This document shows, one piece after another, positions 17,062 through 25,406 of a stretch of DNA of 64,000 nucleotides. The DNA is taken from NCBI RefSeq assembly GCF_043643765.1, contig NZ_JBHZSP010000009.1, positions 124,001-188,000 of the forward strand. The letters run 5' to 3'. Within the stretch, counting starts at the first letter, position 1, and every line of letters starts with the position of its first letter. A program made the translations under genes and the position numbers. This DNA comes from Marinomonas posidonica_A (GTDB lineage Bacteria; Pseudomonadota; Gammaproteobacteria; Pseudomonadales; Marinomonadaceae). The notes beneath the pieces are model-generated. The model was not told the DNA's origin, did no database searches, and saw only the letters and a program-made list of their open reading frames with translations.

Positions 17062-17652
17062 CTATGATGTTGCATTGGCATCAGCCTGTTTCTTACGGTG
17101 GGCAGCCACTTTCGCTCGGTTACCACATAACGCCATACTACACCAACGACGTCGATGTGATTTCGTCGTATCCACAAAGACTAAAACGCAATTATCTGCC
17201 TCACATTGACGAACATACTGTAACTGCGCGCCACATAACAATTTAACGAATGCATCGACAATGGGATACAACAAACTATCAGCATCATGGTTTTCTTGTA
17301 TTTCGACCTCTACAAACTCTTGATCATGAGCCTGCCAACGCAATTGCTGATAAGGGCGACCATTAACCAATATGTCATTAATCAATTTAGGGTCACTGGG
17401 ACGATTAGACAATACCGCTTGAAGCACGTCGCTCGCATTCTGACGTAACGCAACAGCTCGCTCTAGTAAACCTTTTGGCACTGTTGAAAAGGAAGCAGGC
17501 AATAATCCAGCAAGCCTCAGCCAAGTTACAACACTGTCATCAGTTGTAAGACACTCTTCATGATGATCATCGACACCATAACAGGTATTTATAAAGTCTA
17601 ATGCCACATTATTGGCAATAAAATGAAATCGTGATTGGCAATCTATTGTCAT
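17062..17652 (-). CDS. CGNR zinc-finger / ABATE-domain regulator
   Basis: This 196-residue protein has an N-terminal ABATE-type domain (about 1-130) and a C-terminal CGNR zinc finger: a CEADNC pair, then VFVDTTKSHRRRWCSMALCGNR, giving four zinc cysteines and a basic tail. The family is regarded as stress-linked transcription regulators. It is divergent from the alpha/beta hydrolase gene 94 bp away, which is the obvious candidate target. GGTTAC/GTAACC motifs occur in the shared upstream region. Confidence 0.85.
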   Translation of the reverse strand: MTIDCQSRFHFIANNVALDFINTCYGVDDHHEECLTTDDSVVTWLRLAGLLPASFSTVPKGLLERAVALRQNASDVLQAVLSNRPSDPKLINDILVNGRPYQQLRWQAHDQEFVEVEIQENHDADSLLYPIVDAFVKLLCGAQLQYVRQCEADNCVLVFVDTTKSHRRRWCSMALCGNRAKVAAHRKKQADANATS

Positions 17653-17746
17653 AAAGATACTGTAACCGTAATTATTAATCTTGACAGGTTACCACAACAA
17701 GAAATAACCTTCAAAAATAAAATTTAATGGTTACAAGGTATTTCTT

Positions 17747-18622
17747 ATGAATAGCAAGACAACTCAAGTACATTATCGCTACGAGACCGTTGGTAACGTA
17801 AACCTGTTTTATCGTGTGTCAGGAAAGCAATCCAATCCCTGCGTATTATTGCTCCACGGATTCGCTGCATCATCCTATATGTTTAGAGATTTAATTCCTG
17901 AATTAGCCAAACATTTCTATGTGATCGCTCCAGATTTACCCGCCTTTGGCTTTACCGAATCCCCTTCAAAAGATGAGTATGACTACACCTTTAAAAATAT
18001 AACGAACACCATTAAAACTTTTTTAAAACAGCTCAATCTAAGTCGCTATGCGATTATTGTGCATGACTATGGTGCTCCGGTTGGCTGGCGATTAGCAATC
18101 GAACAGCCAGAGCATATCAGTGCCATCGTCTCTCAAAATGGTAATGCTTATGAAGAAGGATTAGCCGAGGGTTGGGCTCCAATCAAACAGTATTGGAAGG
18201 ATCCAACGTCAGAAAATCGCGCTGCACTCAGTCGCTTTCCGACTGCAGAGGAAATTAAGTTGCAATACCTCACAGGTGTAAGCGACTCAAGCCTAGTCTC
18301 GCCTGACGGTTATACTTTAGAAGGGCATCAAATTACCAAACCGGGAATGGCAGACATTCAGTTGGATCTAGTATTAGATTATGCTTCCAACGTGGAAAAC
18401 TACCCAAAATTCCAAAACTATTTCAGAGAACAACAACCCCCTTTGTTAGCCGTTTGGGGGGGAAACGACCCTTACTTCCTACCTGAGGGCGCAAAAGCAT
18501 GGCTGCGAGACATACCAACGGCCGATATTCGTTTTTACGACACGGGGCATTTTGCTTTAGAAACCCATGGCTCGGACATTATCCCTGTCATTAGGGAATT
18601 TCTTGAGCAACACTTGTTGTAA
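17747..18622 (+). CDS. alpha/beta hydrolase of the haloalkane dehalogenase / epoxide hydrolase type
   Basis: The 291-residue protein has the HGF oxyanion motif (LLLHGFAASSYMF, about 35), an aspartate nucleophile in HDYGAPVGW (about residue 107) instead of the serine of esterases, and the terminal histidine in GHFALETH (about 267). An Asp nucleophile is typical of haloalkane dehalogenases, epoxide hydrolases and fluoroacetate dehalogenases; which one applies cannot be told here. AAGGT precedes ATG 17747. It is divergent from the CGNR regulator and appears monocistronic. Confidence 0.83.
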   Translation: MNSKTTQVHYRYETVGNVNLFYRVSGKQSNPCVLLLHGFAASSYMFRDLIPELAKHFYVIAPDLPAFGFTESPSKDEYDYTFKNITNTIKTFLKQLNLSRYAIIVHDYGAPVGWRLAIEQPEHISAIVSQNGNAYEEGLAEGWAPIKQYWKDPTSENRAALSRFPTAEEIKLQYLTGVSDSSLVSPDGYTLEGHQITKPGMADIQLDLVLDYASNVENYPKFQNYFREQQPPLLAVWGGNDPYFLPEGAKAWLRDIPTADIRFYDTGHFALETHGSDIIPVIREFLEQHLL

Positions 18623-18679
18623 CCCAGATTTCTAAAATTGAAGGTAAAAATAAAAAACCTTTAAAAGCCCTCTTATTCC

Positions 18680-18713
18680 CCTTCTCTCAGGCCAGTTAAT
18701 ACATGAGAGAAGG
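18680..18713. repeat. perfect 10-bp inverted repeat
   Basis: CCTTCTCTCA and TGAGAGAAGG flank a 14-nt loop, 58 bp after the hydrolase gene. There is no T-run, so it may be a factor-dependent terminator, an RNA stability element or an operator for the lactate dehydrogenase gene downstream. Confidence 0.5.
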
Positions 18714-18836
18714 ATTAGAAACGCTAAAATCAAAATTCCCCATCTTGATTGACCGACATTAAACAAGCTATCTGCCGTTATCTGCTAAGAACTGCTAACA
18801 TAAACACCTAAAAGTCGACCAACATAAGGAAAATAC

Positions 18837-20000
18837 ATGAGTCTGATTTGCGAATTGAATGATTTACGACGCTTATATCACAAACGCGTTCCTAAGATGT
18901 TTCAAGGGTATTGCGAGTCAGGTTCATGGACACAGCAAACTCTGGCGTTAAATACCTCAGATTTCGATCATATTTTGTTTCGTCAAAGAGTAGCGCGAGA
19001 TCTAGAACCACGCTCACTCGCCACTAGACTGGTAGGACATGATGCTAAAATGCCTCTAGCCTTAGCACCTGTTGGCTTATTGGGCATGCAGCATGCTGAT
19101 GGTGAAATTCTCGCTGCCCAAGCCGCCGAAGAATTTGGTGTGCCTTTTACCTTATCAACGATGAGCATTTGTTCCATTGAAGCCGTTGCCGCCAAAACCC
19201 AATCGCCTTTCTGGTTCCAACTTTATGTACAGAAAGACCGTGAGTTCACCAAGAAACTGATCGATCGAGCCAAAGCCGCCGGCTGCTCTGCATTGGTCGT
19301 AACATTAGATTTGCAAATGATTGGCCGTCGCCATGCGGACCACAGAAACGGCATGACAGCGCCGCCGAAATTAACCATTCCAAACTTGCTCGACATTGCT
19401 CGCCGCCCTCGTTGGGCAATGAACATGCTAAAAACCAGCAATCGAGAATTTGGTAACATTCAGGGCTGTGCCACCGGCGTGGACGACATGAACGATCTGA
19501 TGAAATGGACAGCGGGGTCCTTTGATACCAAGCTAAGCTGGGAAGACATCCGCTACTTCCGTGACCTTTGGCAAGGCCCACTCATTATTAAAGGCATCAT
19601 GGAAGTGGACGATGCCAAAGAATGCGTCAAATTGGGCGCCGATGCCATCGTTGTATCCAATCACGGTGGTCGCCAGCTGGACGGCGCTCGTTCTTCGATT
19701 AGTACGCTACCTGAAATCGTCGCGGCAGTTGGCGATCAACTTGAAGTATGGCTCGACAGTGGCATTCGCAGTGGCCAAGACATCATTCGCGCCAAGGCTT
19801 TAGGTGCCAAAGGCGTGATGGTGGGCCGTCCTATGGTGTACGGCCTTGGTGCCATGGGCAAAACGGGCGTCACCCGTATGTTGGAAATCTTCCACGAAGA
19901 AGCCGAACTCACCATGGCCTTCATCGGCCACCGAGACATCAAGGACATCAGCCGCGACGACGTGGTGTTCCAACATGAACAATTCCGCCACTTCACGTAA
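18837..20000 (+). CDS. lldD: FMN-dependent L-lactate / alpha-hydroxy-acid dehydrogenase
   Basis: This 387-residue TIM-barrel flavoenzyme oxidises an alpha-hydroxy acid, most likely L-lactate to pyruvate, passing electrons to the respiratory chain. Visible signatures are PLALAPVGLLGMQHADGE near the FMN pocket, the FWFQLYVQKDRE strand, and the active-site SNHGGRQLDGARS with the catalytic His and Arg (about residue 278). E. coli LldD is 396 residues. An AAGGA ribosome site precedes the ATG. No lactate permease or lldR regulator is adjacent, so a related hydroxy acid as substrate remains possible. Confidence 0.83.
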   Translation: MSLICELNDLRRLYHKRVPKMFQGYCESGSWTQQTLALNTSDFDHILFRQRVARDLEPRSLATRLVGHDAKMPLALAPVGLLGMQHADGEILAAQAAEEFGVPFTLSTMSICSIEAVAAKTQSPFWFQLYVQKDREFTKKLIDRAKAAGCSALVVTLDLQMIGRRHADHRNGMTAPPKLTIPNLLDIARRPRWAMNMLKTSNREFGNIQGCATGVDDMNDLMKWTAGSFDTKLSWEDIRYFRDLWQGPLIIKGIMEVDDAKECVKLGADAIVVSNHGGRQLDGARSSISTLPEIVAAVGDQLEVWLDSGIRSGQDIIRAKALGAKGVMVGRPMVYGLGAMGKTGVTRMLEIFHEEAELTMAFIGHRDIKDISRDDVVFQHEQFRHFT

Positions 20001-20039
20001 GGTCTCTGGGAAATAAAACTTAATCAATATACCCTAACT

Positions 20040-20075
20040 AAGAAGGCCCAACTTGCTAACAAGTCGGGCCTTCTT
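20040..20075. terminator. bidirectional terminator
   Basis: A 16-bp stem with a single mismatch (outer arms AAGAAGGCC/GGCCTTCTT, 4-nt loop) separates the convergent lactate dehydrogenase and chemoreceptor genes. Confidence 0.85.
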
Positions 20076-20121
20076 CATTTCGCGATTATATGTCGTCTAA
20101 GCGGACGCCGTTGGTAACGCT

Positions 20122-21624
20122 CTAAACCTTAAAGGCTTGCGCTTTAGTTTGATAATCATGGGTCACTCGAGCAATTTCATCGCTTTTCTCAGCTAGGTCA
20201 TTCATCAGATGAGACAAAGATTCAATAGCTTGGAAGTTTTCACGAATTTTGGCATTAATAGACAAAATCACTTGCTCTTGCGCAATGATTTCATCCGCAA
20301 TATCCTTGCTTGAAGAAGACACTTCACCGGCATTTTTCGAGCGCAACATCAACCCCTCTGACATAGTCAAAGCGTGCTCCACATTCACACTGGTTCTGGC
20401 TTTACCCGCTTCCATAGAGGAAACCGTCTGGCTGACACTGTAATTTAGACGATCTAATACCGCTTCAATTTGATCTGTCGAATCGCTTGAGCGTTGTGCC
20501 AAGGTTCTAACTTCATCGGCCACAACAGCAAAGCCTCGTCCAGATTCCCCAGCCCTAGCGGCTTCGATTGCGGCATTCAATGCCAACAAGTTAGTTTGTT
20601 CGGAAATACTTCGAATCGACTCCAGTAATTGAGTGATGGCTCCTACATCTTCCGTTAGAGCTTGCAGATGATTGGCAACTTGGCTGATATCTTTCTCTAA
20701 CAACTCTGTATCTTTCATGATAGTGAGTGCTTTTTCACTGTCTTGTACTGTTTCATTCTCCAACGCGCCCACAATGTCAGCAGAAGCACGACTGCTTTCC
20801 GCAACATCCTGCATACTTATTGCCACACTTTCCGTTGACTCTGCAGAATATTGTGAGCGTTGCTTACTTTCATAGGTACTGGTATTCGCTTCATCGGCAG
20901 TATCATGAATCGACTTACTAGTACTAACCAAGACTTCTGCGATACGCTGATATTCCACAAACAAACCGGACAGACGATCCAGTAAAGCGTTTAATGAATG
21001 TTCTGCACTGGAAGAAGGTCCAGCCACACGAACTGTCAAATCACTAGTCGCTGAAATGGTTTCAATAGCATCGGCTATTTTGTAGTTAGCAGAACTCTCT
21101 TTGCTCATCAAATATGCCATGTAAATCAATACACCAGCTTCAGCACCGGCAAACAAGCAATGCACTAACATCAACCACATACTATGATGACCAGCAAACA
21201 CAGTGATTGGCATATCACCTAACATAACACCGTTCATTTGCACAAACATGAAGCCAATATGGTAAACCGCAGTGGTTAACAAAGCGGCGATAATTGGCTG
21301 CCATTTTTGATAAATCAAAAAGATCGCCATGGTGGCAAAAATATGAAAATGCATTTCAACCAACCCCAACTGACTTTGGATCAGCAAGGATGACACGCAC
21401 ATCATGAGCACGGCCGAAAGGGTTGAAAAGATCAACTTCCCCTTGAATAGGCTGTAGATTATTTGTGTAGCAAACAACACAAACACGGCGGATACTAAAC
21501 TAAAGCCAAGCAGTTTTTCCCCCACCATGCCGCTGATAGCGAGGACTGGGACTTGAACTAACAAGCCACAATAAATAAAAAAATCGTTTTTCAATACTCG
21601 ATTATGAGTCATTACCATCACCAC
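20122..21624 (-). CDS. multi-transmembrane methyl-accepting chemotaxis protein
   Basis: The 500-residue chemoreceptor lacks a periplasmic domain; the first ~175 residues form about six transmembrane helices, so it probably senses a membrane-soluble ligand or the energy state. A signalling domain follows, with the conserved tip EQTNLLALNAAIEAARAGE (about 343-361) and long coiled coils. No HAMP domain is obvious; a short linker at about 190-215 connects the parts. The start is uncertain: clustered GTG/ATG codons at 21612-21624 lack a good ribosome site. Confidence 0.87.
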   Translation of the reverse strand: MVMVMTHNRVLKNDFFIYCGLLVQVPVLAISGMVGEKLLGFSLVSAVFVLFATQIIYSLFKGKLIFSTLSAVLMMCVSSLLIQSQLGLVEMHFHIFATMAIFLIYQKWQPIIAALLTTAVYHIGFMFVQMNGVMLGDMPITVFAGHHSMWLMLVHCLFAGAEAGVLIYMAYLMSKESSANYKIADAIETISATSDLTVRVAGPSSSAEHSLNALLDRLSGLFVEYQRIAEVLVSTSKSIHDTADEANTSTYESKQRSQYSAESTESVAISMQDVAESSRASADIVGALENETVQDSEKALTIMKDTELLEKDISQVANHLQALTEDVGAITQLLESIRSISEQTNLLALNAAIEAARAGESGRGFAVVADEVRTLAQRSSDSTDQIEAVLDRLNYSVSQTVSSMEAGKARTSVNVEHALTMSEGLMLRSKNAGEVSSSSKDIADEIIAQEQVILSINAKIRENFQAIESLSHLMNDLAEKSDEIARVTHDYQTKAQAFKV

Positions 21625-21899
21625 AACAGCCAGATTAAAAGATATAACTCAATGAATTATATACAAGACTCCTCGACCACGTAATCAATTTCGAGGCTTC
21701 CGTATTGAGATACACTGAAGTCGTTACGTAACAAAACACTGAATTTACCTGAGTTATAAAGTAGACATTAGGAATGAACCACGATCGTTATTTCATGGAA
21801 GAATCTTTTTTAACTTCGTTTATCAAAGATTAACGCTTGGCAATTCTAAGCCAACATTTTTAGTGGTACGTTAAAAGTACTTTCTGATTTTGAGGTATT

Positions 21900-22421
21900 T
21901 TATTTGCTAAGATCTTCAAGGTTAGCGGTGAATCGTAATAAGAAATCACAAAATACCTTGACCTCTGCTTCATCAAAACCTTTCATAAGAAAGTGGTGCT
22001 GATTTAACGTCGCGGTAAGAAGTTGATCATGCATCTCTCGACCAGAAGAACTTAGAGAAAGGCCTCTGCTACGCCCATTTGCATGAAGGTCCCCAGAAAC
22101 AATCAAGCCTCCCTTAGTCAAACGGCTAACACTTCTACTCACTGTACCTTTGTCGACACCAAAGGTTTTAGACGCTTCAGCCGCCGTAGTTCCTGGTCGA
22201 AGAGCCAATAAAAACAGCATTCGCCAATCAACACCACCAAGGCCAAAGAGTTGCTTAAAATAATTAGACGCATCCTCTGTAAACTTACTGGCAGCGAATG
22301 ACAACAACATGACTGGAGTATGCGAGGGACTGAGTGTTTTATACGCTTCTTTCGTGTCGTCATCTTCCACATCCACTAGGAAAAAGTCATCAGGTAATAG
22401 GGAAAACTCCGTACTCTTCAT
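21900..22421 (-). CDS. MarR-family transcriptional regulator
   Basis: The 173-residue protein has a MarR winged helix (about 60-150: TAAEASKTFGVDKGTVSRSVSRLTKGGLI, then a wing with NGRSRGLSLSSSG). It is divergent from the aldehyde-dehydrogenase operon; two GTTGC-N4-GCAAC palindromes lie between them and a third precedes the beta-oxidation operon at 33.6 kb. It is therefore the best candidate for the regulator of the whole catabolic block, probably as a repressor released by an aromatic or acyl-CoA ligand, which is inference. Confidence 0.88.
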   Translation of the reverse strand: MKSTEFSLLPDDFFLVDVEDDDTKEAYKTLSPSHTPVMLLSFAASKFTEDASNYFKQLFGLGGVDWRMLFLLALRPGTTAAEASKTFGVDKGTVSRSVSRLTKGGLIVSGDLHANGRSRGLSLSSSGREMHDQLLTATLNQHHFLMKGFDEAEVKVFCDFLLRFTANLEDLSK

Positions 22422-22856
22422 AAAATCAGCTGCAATAATTTATGTCGTAAATTGATCCACAGCATAAGTTAAAAGATGTAGTAGCTCAAGTCGGTAGATG
22501 GGCTTAAGCAAAGGGGGTTCTGTCAATACTGCAAGCTATTTGTTTATGCATAACCTTCTAAAAATCCTTCAGATTCATCGTTATTTAATTCTTCTCTCTG
22601 CAAACCTTCATACAAGCTATGCATTTTTTTTACTAATTAACTTATTGAAATTATTAATAAATTAAATTTATGAATCATAAAGTCATGTTGCACACGCAAC
22701 AAAATAGTTGCACATGCAACATCACTTGTTTATCTTTTAGTCAGTTGTATGCAATTTTCGCTCTATTTAGTCGGACTAACATAATGTCTCGATAAATGAC
22801 TGCGAACAGCGTATCCAACAAAAAAATAAAAATAAAAATTCATTCTGGAGAACGAT
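22422..22856. promoter_or_regulatory. divergent control region of the catabolic block
   Basis: This 435-bp gap carries no gene. Its centre is very AT-rich (about 22625-22685) and is followed by the twin palindromes at 22687-22720. The promoters of marR (minus) and of the first aldehyde dehydrogenase gene (plus) must lie here, but no hexamer pair stands out enough to be named. Confidence 0.6.
22687..22720. promoter_or_regulatory. twin 14-bp operators GTTGC-N4-GCAAC
   Basis: GTTGCACACGCAAC (22687-22700) and GTTGCACATGCAAC (22707-22720) are inverted repeats with 5-bp arms, exactly 20 bp centre to centre, placing both on nearly the same DNA face. The same motif recurs at 33677. They are probable binding sites of the adjacent MarR protein. 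Confidence 0.75.
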
Positions 22857-24263
22857 ATGCTTGATTTAGGCATGATAATCGACGGCCGTCAGGTTATGGG
22901 GCAAAATTCATTTGCCGTTTTCAATCCTGCTACGGGAAAAGCCATTGGCTCAGTCGCAAACTCAACAATTGATGAATTAGACCGTGCTGTTTCGGCAGCG
23001 AAACTCGCCTACCCTGCATGGTCAGCATTATCCGATGCGGATCGCAAAGCCGCCATTGATAAACTTGCGATTCAATTAGAAACCCACCAACAAAAACTCG
23101 CGCAACTAATCACTCAAGAGCAAGGCAAGCCTTTGGCTGGCCCTGGCTCCAACTTTGAAGCCGGTGCCGCGGTCGCATGGACTCGCTATACCGCCAGTCT
23201 GGATATGCCCGTTAAGGTTCTACAAGATACCAATGAAGGCCGTGTCGAATTGCATCGCAAATCTCTGGGCGTGGTTGGCTCCATCACCCCATGGAACTGG
23301 CCCTTGATGATAGCAATCTGGCACATCATGCCAGCATTGCGTGCAGGCAATACTGTTGTTATCAAACCCTCCCCTTTCACCCCTTTATCTACTCTGTTAG
23401 CCGTACAAATTATGAATGAGGTTTTACCTGCCGGCGTGCTTAACATCGTCACTTCTGACGATCAGGAAGCCAACATTGGCGCTGCTATGGCGCAACACCC
23501 GGACATTCGCAAAATTGTCTTCACTGGCTCCACGCCAACGGGGGAAAAAATCATGCAAGGTGCTTCAACCACCATGAAGCGCTTGACATTGGAACTAGGT
23601 GGTAATGATGCCGGAATCGTTTTACCTGATGTCGATCCGACAGCCATCGCTGAGGGGTTGTTTTGGGGGGCTTTTATCAACTCAGGACAGACATGTGCCT
23701 GCATGAAGCGGCTGTATGTTCATGACAGTGTGCACGATGCCGTATGCGAAGCACTGCTAAATCTCGCTAAAACCATACCAATGGGCAATGGCATGGACGA
23801 TGGCATCTTATTAGGACCATTAACCACAATAAATCAGCATGCAAAAGTGTCTGATTTGGTTGCTCAGGGAGCGGCGTCCGGCAAAGTATTACTCGGCGGG
23901 GAATCTGGTGAGGGACAATTCTTTAATACAACCATTATTACTGAACTAGACAATAGTAATGCCTTAGTCGCTGAAGAGCAGTTTGGTCCAGCCCTCCCCA
24001 TCATTCGCTATTCAGATATCGACGAAGCCCTTGCTCTTGCTAATGAGTTTGATGTTGGTCTTGGCGGCTCAATTTGGTCTTCTGATACAGACGCTGCGAA
24101 GTCTTTGGCGATGCGTATGGAGTGCGGATCAGTATGGATAAATAACCATGGAGCCATTCAACCCAATGCGCCCTTTGGAGGAATAAAAAAATCAGGCATT
24201 GGTGTCGAATTCGGAGAAGAGGGACTGTTCGAAAATACCGATATACAAGTCATCTTTGCATAA
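22857..24263 (+). CDS. NAD(P)-dependent aldehyde dehydrogenase
   Basis: The 468-residue enzyme oxidises an aldehyde to its acid. The superfamily signatures are present: TPWNWPLM (about 141), the cofactor motif FTGSTPTGE, the general base Glu in LELGGND (about 245) and the nucleophile in NSGQTCACMKR (Cys about 280). It is closest in style to the succinate-semialdehyde/aromatic-aldehyde dehydrogenases, but the substrate is not certain. A clear GGAGAACG ribosome site precedes the ATG. It is the first gene of a five-gene operon headed by the twin operators. Confidence 0.9.
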   Translation: MLDLGMIIDGRQVMGQNSFAVFNPATGKAIGSVANSTIDELDRAVSAAKLAYPAWSALSDADRKAAIDKLAIQLETHQQKLAQLITQEQGKPLAGPGSNFEAGAAVAWTRYTASLDMPVKVLQDTNEGRVELHRKSLGVVGSITPWNWPLMIAIWHIMPALRAGNTVVIKPSPFTPLSTLLAVQIMNEVLPAGVLNIVTSDDQEANIGAAMAQHPDIRKIVFTGSTPTGEKIMQGASTTMKRLTLELGGNDAGIVLPDVDPTAIAEGLFWGAFINSGQTCACMKRLYVHDSVHDAVCEALLNLAKTIPMGNGMDDGILLGPLTTINQHAKVSDLVAQGAASGKVLLGGESGEGQFFNTTIITELDNSNALVAEEQFGPALPIIRYSDIDEALALANEFDVGLGGSIWSSDTDAAKSLAMRMECGSVWINNHGAIQPNAPFGGIKKSGIGVEFGEEGLFENTDIQVIFA

Positions 24264-24364
24264 TGCTTTGACAGTTTTTGTATCGGTTGCAGCGCCTTAT
24301 TAACAGGCATACGAAAGAAAGTAATTAAACATCAAATAAAAATAAAACGTGGGATTACAAAATT

Positions 24365-25303
24365 ATGAATATAAAAACAAAAATCAATTTCACCTTCGGA
24401 TTCAGCACTCTCCTTATGAGCGCCATGTATACAGGAAATGTCTCGGCCCGTGAACCGAGTGTGTTACCTACCATTCCAGATGGTGCTTCTATCGGTGTTC
24501 CAATCGCCGCACCAACGCCAGTCGACGGCCTTTTCTTCAGTAGCCGATCAGGGGTGGCATCTCAGCATTTTTACGATGCCAATGGCGACAAAACCGCCAC
24601 CACAATAGACCTAAAAGACACCGTTTTCCAATTTGCACTTACCCCTGGTAATAAAGTGTTAGGCGGTCAATATAGAGCCTTTCTATCCATCCCCTTTATT
24701 GATATTGAAAGTAAAAATATCGCAACGCCTATGGGTTTAGCGAATGCGTCAAACTCAGGGCTCGGCAGCATAGAAATCCGACCAATAGATATTTCTTGGG
24801 AGGTATCACCTGATATTTATATGAACGCTGGGTTTAGCGCATATAGCCCAGGGGATTGGAGTGCCACAGAGTTAGTCAATGCTGGGCAAAACTTTTGGTC
24901 TTTCTCACCAAGCGTTGGCATCAGTTATCTGCGTAATGGCTGGAATGCCTCAGCACATCTAATGTATTTCGCCAATGAAGCAAACGAAGATAATGATTAT
25001 AAATCAGGTGACGAAACACACCTGAACCTAACGGCAATGAAAGACATTGGGGAAGACCTAAGTATCGGTTTAGTTGGGTTCTTACGCAAGCAAATCGAAG
25101 ACGATGAAAACCCTAACAACGCTTATGGCGGGTTCACCAATGAGAGAGTCGAATCCTCTGGTGCGGGTCTTTCCATCACCAAACAGCTTGGTCCGATCAA
25201 CCTGAATGCCATGTACACCAAAAGCTTGGAGACAAAAAGCTCTGGTGGCGGAGAGCGTATTTGGCTTAATGCCATTATCCCGCTCAAAGTTTTTAGTCAC
25301 TAG
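24365..25303 (+). CDS. outer-membrane channel of the phenol MetA / SphA family
   Basis: The 312-residue protein has a signal peptide (about 1-28, ending VSARE) and a beta-rich body with alternating hydrophobic strands, many Gly and Asn turns and a C-terminal aromatic-type strand (IWLNAIIPLKVF). These fit the transporter family found in phenol, alkylbenzene and terpene degradation clusters, thought to move hydrophobic substrates across the outer membrane. Its place between two aldehyde dehydrogenase genes points to uptake of the pathway substrate. Confidence 0.8.
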   Translation: MNIKTKINFTFGFSTLLMSAMYTGNVSAREPSVLPTIPDGASIGVPIAAPTPVDGLFFSSRSGVASQHFYDANGDKTATTIDLKDTVFQFALTPGNKVLGGQYRAFLSIPFIDIESKNIATPMGLANASNSGLGSIEIRPIDISWEVSPDIYMNAGFSAYSPGDWSATELVNAGQNFWSFSPSVGISYLRNGWNASAHLMYFANEANEDNDYKSGDETHLNLTAMKDIGEDLSIGLVGFLRKQIEDDENPNNAYGGFTNERVESSGAGLSITKQLGPINLNAMYTKSLETKSSGGGERIWLNAIIPLKVFSH

Positions 25304-25310
25304 AAGCGGC

Positions 25311-25347
25311 GCCCCGTCACCGAAAATAGGGTGATGGGGCAGGTTTT
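25311..25347 (+). terminator. intercistronic GC-rich hairpin, possible attenuator
   Basis: A stem of about 11 bp (GCCCCGTCACC against GGGTGATGGGGC, one G-T pair, loop about 7 nt) is followed by AGGTTTTAAC. It sits between two genes of the same operon, so it probably lowers readthrough or protects the upstream mRNA rather than ending all transcription. Confidence 0.6.
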
Positions 25348-25406
25348 AACAAGATCACTTTCTCCCTAATTTCGCGATGTTCGCGTACTTTAAGAGGTTC
25401 ATTACG

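Noticed and set aside
15785..18622. Region 15.8-18.6 kb as a mobile element
   Set aside because: No transposase, integrase, terminal repeat or tRNA boundary is visible; only ordinary regulator/enzyme pairs.
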